A stretch of DNA of 64,000 bases, from NCBI GenBank assembly GCA_013399855.1, contig VXAY01002359.1, positions 1,313,776 to 1,377,775 on the forward strand. The letters are read 5' to 3'. Below are positions 53,222 through 63,964 of this stretch, in pieces; the stretch's first letter is position 1, and every line of letters starts with the position of its first letter. This DNA is from Oxyruncus cristatus. Its lineage: Eukaryota > Chordata > Aves > Passeriformes > Cotingidae. A program made the translations under genes and the position numbers. Below the pieces are notes generated by a model, which saw nothing but the letters and a program-made list of their open reading frames with translations, was not told the origin of the DNA and did no database searches.

Positions 53222-56200
53222 TTCAAAGGACTGTTTCAGTGAGCACTCACTCCCCTGCAGGCAAATATGCAGGGTTTTTTTACACGGCAGTATAAATTAC
53301 AGTGAATACCTAAATAATACCAGCAAAACCTCAACGAAATCAAATAGCCAAAAACATTAGGGACAAATTGCCCTTGCACAATTTATTCCTTTGTTTGGTG
53401 GAACTCCACAGAGAATCTGGGGCCCCTAGTATGCTGGATCTCAATTGATTTATTCTTACTATCACAGGGGAAGTCAATAAACTACTTCTTTGCATAAGTT
53501 ATAGCTACATTTTTTTTAAAAAAAATCCTAAAATACTACAAAAATGGCTCTTTTTTTTCCTTAACTCCTGAGTTTCTACAAAGAGGAGAGCAGCATTAAG
53601 ATATATGTAGTTATTCTCGTAAATCTGATTAGTGAAGACAAGGAATAACCACAGCTTAAAACACAGAGAGAGAAAACAATGCTTTTTTTCACTCTCAATA
53701 GAACATATTTCAGATGCTACCTCGGCTTGTTGTAATCACATTTCCAGTCTGAATCACAAATACTCCAGAAATCTTGCTCTGAAGAGCCAAAATATTTATT
53801 TTTATTTGACCTCCTACTAGGTGCATTCATGGGAAAACAAATGGATTCTACTTGGGGCATGTCCATTTGTGCCTGTATCCCAGAAACCTGAAACCAGGCC
53901 AGCATTCTTCTGATTGAATAAAGCTGAGTTGTCTGGGTTAAATCTGTTGTCAATATGCCTCGCTTATACAGTGAAATAGTTTCTTATTAAGCAAGACAGA
54001 GATTTACTGTAGGCAAGATACAGACCTCAAATGCATCAGCATGGAAGGGAAGGATAGAAATGTATCAATTCTTCAAGAAACACCGGCTAAATGCACTGTA
54101 TACCTTTGCAGGAAGCTCTTTTTCTATGAATAATCATGGTCTTGAGTCAACAGACTTTGCCTACTTAAGCTATCTCTTGCATCAGAATCCAATTATAGCA
54201 AAGCCTACAGAAAACAGGTTTGGCACACTTTAATATTTTGTTATTGATCTAATTTAGCTCTGGTTTCAATTACAATGAGGAGCATTTTATCAAGAGATAT
54301 ACTTTGTTTGTTGGACTCTAAATTGCTTTTTTGCTTATTGTCTCTGATCCCACTATCTGGGTACTATTTCCACGCTTATTGCTACAGTTTTAGAGGTTGC
54401 ACCCCTTTTACTATGAACTTTTTTACAGGAAAGAAATCAAATCCAGCTTTTCTAAGTAATAAGAAGCGAACTCGATACATTTGAAAACTGGGCTGGGGTT
54501 TCTGTAGCAACCATTCCACAGTGATGCAACTGAATTTGACATCAAAGAACAAATGTATCAAGTCATCCTGACAACTGAAACACTTGCTTTAAGAAGAATG
54601 CCTACATATATCTGGAACAAAGACGGATTATCCTAAGTAAAATGAGTATTCTATTTAGTAATATATGTACACCGTATCATTCTACTTGAGGCATGTTTTT
54701 TCCCATCAGTGTGCATAACTGCCACAAAAATTAGCTGGGCTTATCCACAGAAACTGAGAGGAGAATAGACCTTTTTATTTAGTTTTCAGATGTATGGAAG
54801 AACTATCTTATTTTCCATTTAATGACATACAGAAGATATATGGAAGTAATTTTCTTTCTTCCTGCTGAGTTTGGCTTTAAACTCTGCAGCTTTACGTCTT
54901 ACATTCATTGAAGGGAATGTCATCTCTACAACCCAAAATAGTTACACATATTTATAAATTACATCTAAGAAATTACCCCTGGTTAACAATATGCACCTTT
55001 CAGCTACAAAACCAAAAAGCCAGACAACAGGAAAATTTTGCTGCACTGTGCTCTCCCAAAATACAAAACGTATATTGATAATCTGGAATGTTTGCTGAAT
55101 TAAAGGAGGATTATGAAATCATATCAGTGATTAGAATCATACATTGCTGAAGGCAGATAGCTGGAGTGTTGAAATTTCTAAAAAGGAAGCTGTCAAATAG
55201 TAGGAAGCAATTTGCAGTGATCCATAGCTTTGTGAATAAAATCACAAACCTAGTGCTCTGTTAAGCTCCAAGAAGTGATAAAATTTGAATTCAGAGTTTA
55301 TAATTCCAAAACGAAGTCCATTTCATGGGCTGCCACAATTTCTAGAAAAACATAAGACTTCACAGAGATAAAGGAACGTTACAAACTCACTGGAACTGAA
55401 ACAGAGTTCCTAGTGTTTCTTCAAGCATGAAAAGGTGTGACACTCAGGGTAGACTGCTTTTTCAAACTCCCTCTTGGTATTGCTAGATGTGAGATACAAC
55501 TGTTCAGCCCTAAAGACAAACATGCAGTGCATCCCTCTCCAGTCCAAACAGCAACAAGAACTGTGCAATTTTTCAGCTCGAGGTAACATATATCAGTGAC
55601 TTCCCTTTGATGTGGAAGAAAAAAAGTGCACCTGAAAATTGCAGCTTGTGCTCTTGAGACTATTTGTTGATCACTTTTCCAGGTAGATTTTCAAGCCCCT
55701 CCCCTACCAGAATAGTCTTGAAACACAAAACAGCGCAAGTCAATTGCTGGCATTAAAGAAAAAAAAAATCAACCAATATATTATTTTGCAGACACTGGGA
55801 ACAGCCCAAAGGTCTTGCACAAACCATTCATGTTAAAAAGAACAGCTGAATTTGGGGTGTATGTAAAAAGGAAAAAAAACCCAGACATGTAGAATATAAT
55901 TTGAAAGAAACCCATTTCAAAATAATTCAAGTGCTTTTCAAATGTCATTAACATAAAAATAAAAATTTATTTAGGCTGCCATATGCCAAAGGCCTTGTCA
56001 ACTACACAGGAAAAATGGATGTGCTCCTGTATAATCAGCGCACCTGCCCTTAAGGCTATGGTTCTTCCAATACAAATTCCTGTAGTAAGATCTCAGGTAA
56101 TCATTTGTTGAAAAGAAAAAGGTTATTCCAGTAACAACGGTCATTTGTGCACAACCCAATCCTAACGGGCTTCTGACAAGAGACACCACTTAACAATTCA

Positions 56201-56520
56201 ATGTTACAGTTTTAGCATTCCTGCCTTCTGAATGGGGAAACAATCACCTGTAAATTTTATCCCTAAAGTGAAGAACTTGAACTGCAACATTGAAAGTGTC
56301 GCATCAGAACGTGCAAGGTTTCACCCAACAAGCAGGTATTTCCGCAGAGCAAGACAGCAGGAACAAGTCCTGGTGTGGGGAGGTAGCACGAGGCCACCAG
56401 ACACGCTGTAGCCAAGGCTTCTGACCCCGCTTTTACTATTATACACCAGCCCTGGCAGCTGCTTCTTACCCAGCTGCCCAGCTTCTCTGGGCTGTAGCGA
56501 GTCAAGGTGGGCACTCCTCC
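53222..56520. other. AT-rich non-coding stretch, no exon seen
   Basis: No gene is supportable. The right end (from about 56260) begins to rise in G and C content toward the CpG island. A minus frame at 56263-56514 is open for 83 codons and contains a fair splice-donor-like GTAAGA near 56465-56470, but it is closed upstream by a stop before any usable start or acceptor. Confidence 0.55.
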
Positions 56521-57720
56521 CTAAGTGACATCTGCAGGGGCTGACGAACCCCTCTGGAGCCTGTCCTGGCCCACATGGAATTACCCTGGCATCATGTCCT
56601 TGCCCGGTTCAGACCACAAGCTCAGATCTAAGAGGAAACTCGGGACAGACCTTTTCTCAGAGCTTCCCTGAGCTGCGAGGGGGCATTCCCAGCACCTGGC
56701 TGGCTCCTTTACAACCACACGCACAAGGAGGTAGAGACTTGCCGAGTTTTCCCCGTGTTCACGTGTAATTGCTGCCGTGCCCCAGGTGATGCAAACGGCT
56801 GCAGTTCGAGCATTTCTGTCCTTACCGGTTTATGTTTCATAAAATTTCCTCGCCATCGCTGGCATCTTGGGCAACCTAAGGCCTGCTTCTTGTTCAGTCT
56901 TTATACCCATTGCACAGACAGGGTGGGGGGATTTGTTTATTTCAAAGCAATTCACTCAACACCGCCTCTCCCCCATCCCCAGCCCCAGCCCCTGGTAGCA
57001 GGTCCCCAGGCCGGGCTGCGCTGGCCGGAGCCGCACGCTGCCGGAACGGGAAAGCCCTCATCGCTCCCAATTGTTTTCCTGAATGCCTCTGCGAACAAGG
57101 GCGAAAGGAAATATCCCCGGCTGGCCGGCGGCCAGCGGCCCGCTCGCTGCCGAGGCCAAACCAAACACGCTCCCGCTCCGCCGCGGCCCCGCCTCAGCCG
57201 CGGGGTCCGGGCCCGGCGGACGGGCCCTTCTGTCCCCAGCGCGGCACCCCGGGCCCCTTCGTGCCAGCCCGGGCAGGGGCAGCCGGGGGAAGCTCCTTGC
57301 CCCCCTCAGAGCGTTGTTCCGCTCGGAACAAAACCTGCCCGCAGACTGGGAGGTAGAAAACCAAACGCAGTTTCCCCTCCCGCAAGTGTGGGGAGGAGCA
57401 CCCCAGGGCATAGGAGGCAAAGCCAGGGGAGCCACCATGAGCACCACTGCCCGACTCCATCAGGATCAGGTCCCGGGAAAGCCCGGCAGCATCTGGCCTC
57501 CCACGGCAGCCGCTGGCTCTTAACAGTGCGAGGGGAGAGGAGGACAAGAGACATCCAGACACTGTCACTGTCACCCAGGCTGCCTTTGCCCACGCACCCT
57601 TTGCCCGGTGCCCAGGGAGCCGTAAGGGGTAAGGCTGCAGGGTGCCCCATCCAGCCTCCCAAACTGCCGTGTCCTGGGCACCGTCCAGCTGCCCACGGGG
57701 CAGAGCCGGGCTAGGATTTC
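56521..57720. promoter_or_regulatory. CpG island (core 57001-57360), probable promoter
   Basis: By hand count the core 57001-57360 contains about 39 CpG dinucleotides in 360 bases at roughly 70 percent G+C, close to the number expected without CpG depletion. The neighbouring line 56881-56940 has none. In vertebrates such islands usually mark promoters. Within it are CCAAT at 57067-57071 and an Sp1-type box (CCCCGCCTC) at 57187-57195; I see no TATA box. Direction is unclear. A good minus-strand donor (CG|GTAAGG) lies at 56821-56827, which would end a leftward non-coding first exon, while a plus-strand GG|GTAAGG lies near 57627-57634. Many frames on both strands are open here because stops are rare, and none encodes a recognisable protein. 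The leftward type II membrane exon begins about 6.6 kb to the right, so the island is not its immediate promoter. Confidence 0.8.
57314..57331. repeat. Perfect everted repeat inside the CpG island
   Basis: TTGTTCC and GGAACAA form perfect seven-base inverted arms around the four-base spacer GCTC. The half-site TGTTCC is also the steroid-receptor (glucocorticoid/androgen type) half-site, but here the orientation and four-base spacing differ from the classical three-base inverted site, so binding is not implied. Confidence 0.6.
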
Positions 57721-59749
57721 ACCTTTTGAGATGGGCACGGTGGGAGCACATGTGAAAGCAGTTAACTGTGCAGTTATTTGGTCACAGGAATTTACATGCT
57801 CAGCTGCTGAAGCAGGAGGCTGTATGGTTAACTGGAGATGTTTAATAGATTTGTAGCAATGGGTGGTGGGGCTTTTAAGTACAGAAATCTGTTCAGCTCC
57901 TGACGAAGAAACAGTCAGTGGGTTCATATCTCTAATACCTTCAGAGCAAGGGCAGAGGGGTGAAATACAACACAGGACAGAGGCAGGATCTGCCGTGCTT
58001 TACTCTCAAATCCAGTCATCGGTGGGGTCAGAGCAGCACACAGAATCACAGCTTACACGATGGCAGGAGATCACTTCCTCCCACTACCATTTTCCAAGCT
58101 CCACAGGCAAAGTTGGGGAATCACCATTTTACAAGCGTGAAGAGATTTGAATTTTTTGCAAGAAATTTTCCAAGCTCTACCAGCAACACGTTTTGAGTTT
58201 GCACGAAGCTCTGTTACAGACAGAACTTTCTAAAAAGTAAAAATTAGGGGGATCAAGATAAGAAAACAAATACTGCTGACCCAGCATTCCACTGCCGGGG
58301 TGAAACACAAGGCAAATTGGGCATTTCCTACAGCTCTTCACAAACATTGCTTCTTTGGAGGCAGGATGGATGAAGCAGTGGATGAGGGCTCAGGACACCT
58401 GGACTTCATTTCCAGCTGTGTCACTTATATGCTGAGTAACCTTGGGATATCACTGTAAAATGACACTCAAAAAATCTATGAATGAGAAGTGCTGCACAGG
58501 AACTAGGCTCTTTTGCCGTCTTCCCACAGCACTGACATGGAATCCTATGTCACAGCTGGCATTTCTGTCACAGCTTGCTTACAGTCCTAATCCTACACAG
58601 TTCTCTGTGGAAGCTTCTGAGAGAGCAATTCTGCTTGCAAAAAAATGAGTCCAAGAGAGATGTGTGAAGCCAGAGATACTTCTAGCTGGATTTTTAATAG
58701 AGTTCAGATCCATGTTACAAATTAAAATCCACAAGACCAAGACAGCATTTCAGCATTTCAATTTCAGCCATATACTCTGTGTCACTGACATTATTGTCTG
58801 TACTTCTGAAGTCCCATTCACAACTGCAGCAATAGAAAAAACCCCAATAATCTGTTCAGCTAGAAAAAGGTACCTGTCAGATTGAATTTCTGTAGCCCAC
58901 TGGGATTTTATGCCATTGAAAACAGTATCCATATGGCTGTAATACCAGTTTTCCATACTCTCAGGTAAAAGCTTCACAGCAACCAAAATATGGGAGAATC
59001 TGTTTCAATCCTGCCATGTGTCACGTGCTAGAGGACACCTGTTTCCAAGTAAATCCTCAGCTGAAGCCAGTGAATCGACGTGCATTATACTGTCGGACTG
59101 AGGCCTACATTTTAAAATCTTTAAGGGATGCTTAACCGAGCTTTACCACCAGGAGAGGATCCGTTTAACATCTGAATCTCCCAGGAGCCATATACATGAT
59201 TTATCTGTCTAAAGGCTGGGAATCCCATCCAGTTTAGGAAACAGAACCTTGGACAGGCCACGGGACATACGTATTACCTTATGGTTTGTTAAATACCCAT
59301 TGCCAAGCTCTCTAAATATTGACATTCAAAAAGATTAGTCTGAAAAACCTAAGAATCACACTTATCTGATCCAGCAATGTCAAATCCTTCATGATTTCCC
59401 TCTACCAGAGTGAAATAATCAAACTCTTTTGCCATAAAGCCTTTTTTTCTCTTTTGAAACAAATTCAAGTTTTTCACAGGTTTAGAAAGTGCAGTTCTGG
59501 CCAAGGTAGATAAGTGATCAAAACAGCAATGAGGGGCTATATATACAAATATATTGCTTTGCAGATAATTTTATCTATTTGCACTAAGTTATGTATTAGC
59601 TGAACATCACTGGCATGTACAGAGGGGATCCAACAAAATTATTTGATGATTATTTTTCCATGTCTGCAAGTTGTCCACACATTGCAAAATTCTCAGATGT
59701 ATCATGAAAGACCATCTAGGTGAACGTCTCAAACAGCAAAAAGTCAAAA
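57721..59749. other. Non-coding stretch, no certain exon
   Basis: AT-rich sequence right of the CpG island. A minus-strand frame through 58873-58986 has exon-like codons and ends at a CAG|GTACCT donor-like site, but I found no good acceptor in a compatible phase and do not call it. No repeats are recognised. Confidence 0.5.
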
Positions 59750-59825
59750 TTATTGTGAGATATGTGTCTTCAGCTGCACCTTCTTCACTGTAAGAGAAGA
59801 TGGATGCACTCACATTGTGTTAGTA
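59750..59825 (-). other. Strong splice branch point and acceptor, possible exon
   Basis: Read on the minus strand, a perfect TACTAAC branch-point sequence (59825-59819) is followed by a pyrimidine-rich stretch ending CATCTTCTCTTACAG, with the AG at 59789-59788. The branch adenosine is about 32 bases from the AG, an ideal distance. If joined to the phase-1 donor of the exon at 63790-63964, the frame runs 12 codons to a TAA at 59752-59750. If entered in phase 2 it stays open for nearly 60 codons to a TGA near 59609. I recognise neither peptide. The site is good enough to be real, but what it belongs to is unknown: the same gene, a non-coding RNA, or chance. Confidence 0.3.
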
Positions 59826-62119
59826 AGTTAAATAAGTCTTTAATTCAAAAGGAACCTTTAAGACTAATATGGTTCACAGAACACAAATCCTGAAATATAT
59901 ATATTAACCGGTAAAATTCCAAGTCACAGTTACTCTTTATATAAATGTCTGTCCTGGTGGAACTTGAAGAAGCAAACACAAACAAGGTGACACACTGCAG
60001 GAATAGAAATGTGTTCACTCCCTTGTTTAGGCACTGTTCAGGGTGTTGCCAAAGAATATACTCACACACGTGAGGCTGAGTATCTGCAATCTCTGAGATC
60101 TACAGCTCCAAAGCTGGAAACAGCACCAGACACAAGGAATCCTGTCCAGAGCACATCGCCCCCGTGGGCTGCTCCTCGGTGGAGTTCTCAAGGTCTCTTG
60201 ATGCAGGGCAAGCCACTATCGGTCAGCCTGAGATCCGAGACTCCAAGAGGCATTGAGATCACATTCCCACTATAGCATCTGCCAGATGCAAGATTATATT
60301 CCCTAGCAAAGCTGTAGTAATGCAGCAAAAATGCATGTAATTCCAAACATTTCAGCCTCAACAGATCTGTGTTAGTAGACCTTGGCATCACTGGAGCATT
60401 TCCAGACAGTTCCACTCCCACCAACTCCATTCATCCCAAATCTCTGGATGGTGCTACACCTTGGACACACAGGTACACATGAGATAAAGAGAACACATTG
60501 GAATGAGGTTACTGTCCAAAGCTTCAAGGGCATAAATGATGGATGCAAGTCATTAGATCAGACCTAGATCCACCTGTGATGTTCAACAGGTCCTGGCTGA
60601 CAGGTGCTACTGGGAAGTGCTAATAGACTCGGGCAGATGGAAGGGAAGAAGGGGTAACCAACAGACTCCCTACTAAATTCATCCTGGTGAGGTCATGGAC
60701 AAATCACCATGGACATACCTGTTTATGGCATATCCAGAGACATCTAAAATAAGATGATATTAACAAGTCTAAGATAGAAACAGTTTATGTTTTATTTGGA
60801 GAGTAGTTAAAAATAATAGTAATAACAAAATAAAAAGATTGTGGATCTGCTGATCAGCTCTGCCTATCAAAATAAAAAGAAGCTGTTAAGATTAACAGGA
60901 GCTGTTTCAGATTAAGAAACATCTATACCTTGAGGCATCAGTGCTCAGCCCCAACAGGGAATTTTGAGTGTCCCCTCAACTACCACTATGAAAAGGAAGA
61001 GATATTGATGAGAACAGATGGTGGTTTGGTTTCACATCCCATTATGGAACAAACTACATAATCTTTATTCAGGTGGGAGCACAGTCTTTAATTCTGCATA
61101 TCGTAGTAGAATGTGGTGCAGTGAAAGGAGATGTTCCTGCTTTATTCTGAAATGACAATCTAGACCCCATTTCAGAAAAGAGGAAATGATGATTAAATAA
61201 ACAAATTTTAAAAAATCATGAGGTAGCTCTGTGTCTTGTCTACTAGAAGATAAAAAGGCTGCATATTACATTGTGAATAGTATTGCATCTAGTAAAAAGC
61301 TATTTTGTTAGCTCACAAATACAAAGAATGGAATGGAGAAAAAATTTGTTTGGCTTGCCAGAACTAGTTGCAAGGAATAGAAAGAAGGAGCATGAGTTGT
61401 TAAACATTGGGTTTGCTTCTGTCATTGCAGGAAGGGAAGCATTGCCCAAGGCAGGGTTATTTCCTGGTATGGCACAGGGACTTTGATAGTCAGCTGGTAA
61501 TACATTTACCAGCTATCTAGTTTTCCCAGAAGTATCTTGACCTGACTGACTCATCTGTGCCCCAGGAGGATGACTAATCATTCTGATTAATTTATTATGC
61601 TGTGGCCTGCTAGCCATGTCCTTAGTTTACATTGGTGCCAGTACAATATTTTATCCAGGGCAAACTAGGTTCTGTATAGGCATAGTTGTTTGGACTAGAC
61701 TCAAAACCAAGAAGAATCCACCACCAAGCATCCACAAAATTTAAATACATACAAAATGACACTCTGGGAAACATCTGGGAAAAAAGCATGAAACTTTAAA
61801 GGGTAGGGAGAGTCACAAGACAAGACACTCAGCTAATTAAGCCTCAAGTTAGTTGATAATTGTAGGCATCTTCCAATGAAATCACAAAATCCTGAGGGCT
61901 GTATGTAATCTACAAAAAACCCCACATGATTATTTTTTACAAGAAAGCAGTGGAGTACTGGGAAACAATCTCAATTCTATTAAATTAATAGGTCTTGGTG
62001 GTGAGCACACTACAAACCATGCTGTGGAATCCAGCACAAAAAGCCTCTTGAAAAAGCCAGCTCATGGTTTAGAGAGTGTGGGCCCATATGCCTTCGCCTG
62101 CACCAAAAACTTGTTCTAA
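59826..62119. other. Non-coding stretch, no exon seen
   Basis: If the edge exon and the acceptor near 59.8 kb belong together, this is intron. The patch around 60100-60280 is richer in G and C, with several CpGs and an 80-codon minus frame (60188-60430), but no domain or splice pair supports a call. No repeats are recognised. Confidence 0.5.
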
Positions 62120-62181
62120 ATGAAGCTCTACTCTAAAAAACATACTTGGGATGAAGCTCTACTCCAAAAAACATCACTGCC
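62120..62181 (+). repeat. 31-bp imperfect tandem duplication
   Basis: ATGAAGCTCTACTCTAAAAA at 62120 recurs as ATGAAGCTCTACTCCAAAAA at 62151, a 31-base period, with the similarity fading after ACAT in each unit. It is a recent-looking local duplication in non-coding sequence. Confidence 0.8.
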
Positions 62182-62937
62182 CATATGCTGGCCTGCAGAC
62201 AGCAGTCAAAGAAACTTCCATTTATGACACCTAAAGTAGACTAAGCAGAGGACTCAGCAAAGCATGGGGGGGGGGGGAAAGAAGTATAGCATAGCTGACA
62301 GAGTATTTTCCAAAAGCAATCTAAAATCCACACGCTCAGATATACAGCAGTACCTCACTAACTACAGTAGTTTGGTTATTCCCACTAGTATTACACTTGA
62401 GATTCCACACTGCTTGTATCTTACTGATTTACACATAAATTGTGCTCAATCTATTTTACTTTGCTTGCTTTGAAAGCTCAGCTTGGGATCTGAGAATCAC
62501 TCTGACAAACATCTTTCTCCATCTCAACCCATAATAATAGTTTGTGGGACAAATAAAGATGCTGATTACATCTCTGCACCGAACTGCCACACTGAAAGGT
62601 TTTCTGCCCCAGAATTTTGTATAGAAATTGAAGGGAGAGGATGATTTTGCTTGCCCAGAACTCCTCTACTGCCCAGTCTCAATAGGTGCACAAATTGTTT
62701 TTCTGAGCTGGCTCTGAGCCCAGAGCAGGACTAACACAGTGTAGTCCACTCCCTCCCTGGCCCACCAGGATGAGAAGGGTTGTGGGAAGATGGACAGTGG
62801 GAATGCGTCAGAGAAGAGCTTTGAGTTTCTGGTGTAGGTGGAGGAATACTGTGAGGTAGGTCTCTGGAGCAGAAAAATTTGGAGGTTGACATGGACAGTG
62901 TTTTCTGAGATATTTCTAGCCAACCACTTTGCAGTCA
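62182..62937. other. Non-coding stretch with a G12 run
   Basis: A pure run of 12 G residues lies at 62266-62277. No exon is visible. The 168-codon minus frame that enters this stretch from 63172 and ends at 62666 is mostly the antisense of the CR1 copy and is not a gene. The bases just before 62938 may be more CR1 that has diverged beyond recognition. Confidence 0.55.
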
Positions 62938-63217
62938 CTCTCATGACCAGTGACAGGACTCCAGGAAACAGCATGAAGCTGAGTCGGGGCAGGTTTAGGT
63001 TGTATATCAGGAAAAAGTTTTTCACCCACAGGGTGGATGAGCACTGGAACAGGCTCCCCAAGGAAGTGGTCACAGTACCAAGCCTGTCTGAGTTCAAAAA
63101 GTGTTTGGACAATGCTCTCAGGCACAGGGTGTGATTCTCAGGGTGCTCTGCATGGCCAGGTGTTGCACTCAATGATTCTCATGGATCTTTTCCAATTCAG
63201 AATACTCTATTCTATTC
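62938..63217 (+). mobile_element. CR1 LINE 3' end: ORF2 C-terminus plus 3' tail
   Basis: The plus strand reads in one frame through the familiar C-terminal segment of avian CR1 ORF2: NSMKLSRGRFRLYIRKKFFT, then HWNRLPKEVV, then PSLSEFKKCLDNALRH, closing at a stop at 63132-63134. It is followed by the CR1 3' untranslated tail, including a CACTCAATGATTCTCATGGA block and a TTCCAATTCAGAATA block, and finally by degenerate ATTCTATT repeats at about 63207-63217. About 65 C-terminal codons survive without a frameshift, but everything 5' of them is missing, so the copy is dead. Such fragments are often mis-annotated as host proteins. It sits inside the likely first intron of the edge gene, in opposite orientation to it. 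The left boundary is approximate. Confidence 0.92.
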
Positions 63218-63789
63218 AATGTCTGCAAGGAATGTCTTACCTTTTTTTTTCCCCTGTTCATTTTTTGTGTGCCTCTGCACTTTCTGGTCCTGGCTGACGG
63301 CTGCTAATATACTTCTAGAAAAGCTTCCTTCCTCATTCTACCTCTTATTTCTGGCCAAAATAGAAGAAAGAATTTTCAAGCCAAACAAATTTAGAACAAG
63401 AGGGGTTTTTTTCTTATACTGATCAATACTTTATGTTGTTCACACAGTCAAACTTTTTACATGTGTATTGACTTTTGCATAGTCAAAAAACCTCACAAAA
63501 ACATTGAGATTTTTCTTAGCAGATTATCTTGTTTATAAATTAATGTTTAAAGAGAAAAACAAATCTCTTGAAGAATGTGCTCAAAATTTGTAATCTTAGA
63601 CTCATTTCTGGGAGAAATGGATTGCTTACAGTGGCCTTCACATAAAAAAATACTGATGCCAACAAATGTGTGCCAGCTGTGCATGAGAAACTCATTTTAC
63701 TACACTGAACTTTGTAGTATTACTTAAGTTTCTAATAGACATCTTCAGACACTGATAAAAAATATTTTGTATTTTCTCAGCTCACTCAC
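63218..63789. other. AT-rich sequence, probable intron
   Basis: This lies between the CR1 3' end and the candidate exon at the right edge. On the minus strand it begins with GTGAGTGAG, a consensus donor, directly after the exon. No other feature is visible apart from a T-rich run near 63242-63250. Confidence 0.5.
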
Positions 63790-63964
63790 ATGAAATGGTT
63801 GTTTTAAGTGGATCTGTCATTGTGGTTTCCTGGACTTCTTCAGTCTTGTTGGAAAGCTTGTAAATTCCCATGGCTGATAGTAAGCTAAGGAAGGAAATAA
63901 AAAATAGTAAATACCACTTCAGTGGTGTAAGTCCTTTTCTGCTCTTTTTTGGCTTAGAGTGCAT
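63790..63964 (-). CDS. Candidate first coding exon, type II membrane protein N-terminus
   Basis: On the minus strand an ATG at 63964-63962 (A at position -3) opens 58 codons plus one base and ends at CAT|GTGAGT, a consensus splice donor, so the junction is phase 1. Without splicing the frame would close two codons later. Residues 1-16 are strongly basic (seven Lys/Arg, including KPKKSRK), residues 17-35 form one hydrophobic segment (WYLLFFISFLSLLS then AMGIY), and residues 36-58 are polar and rich in Thr, Glu and Lys, with an N-glycosylation site NKT at 39-41. By the positive-inside rule this is a signal anchor: short cytoplasmic tail, then a lumenal or extracellular stalk, as in type II glycosyltransferases, lectins or membrane proteases. 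I do not recognise the gene and no catalytic domain is visible. The 36 bases up to the window edge could be 5' untranslated sequence. A 60-codon open frame alone can be chance; the combination of start, topology and donor is the case for it. Confidence 0.5.

Noticed and set aside
56263..56514. 83-codon minus-strand frame with an internal GTAAGA
   Set aside because: An in-frame stop lies just upstream and there is no acceptor or start in a usable position.
56755..57714. 319-codon open stretch on the plus strand through the CpG island
   Set aside because: It is rich in Pro, Arg, Gly, Ala and Ser with no domain, and several other frames on both strands are open over the same bases. Low stop density in GC-rich DNA explains it.
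58873..58986. Exon-like minus-strand patch ending at CAG|GTACCT
   Set aside because: Nearby AG sites are weak and none gives the phase needed to join the edge exon; the peptide is unrecognised. It is kept only as a place to look for junction reads.
60188..60430. 80-codon minus-strand frame in a CpG-containing patch
   Set aside because: No recognisable protein or paired splice sites; the patch is too small to call a CpG island by eye.
62666..63172. 168-codon minus-strand frame
   Set aside because: Most of it is antisense to the CR1 3' end, and the product resembles no protein.
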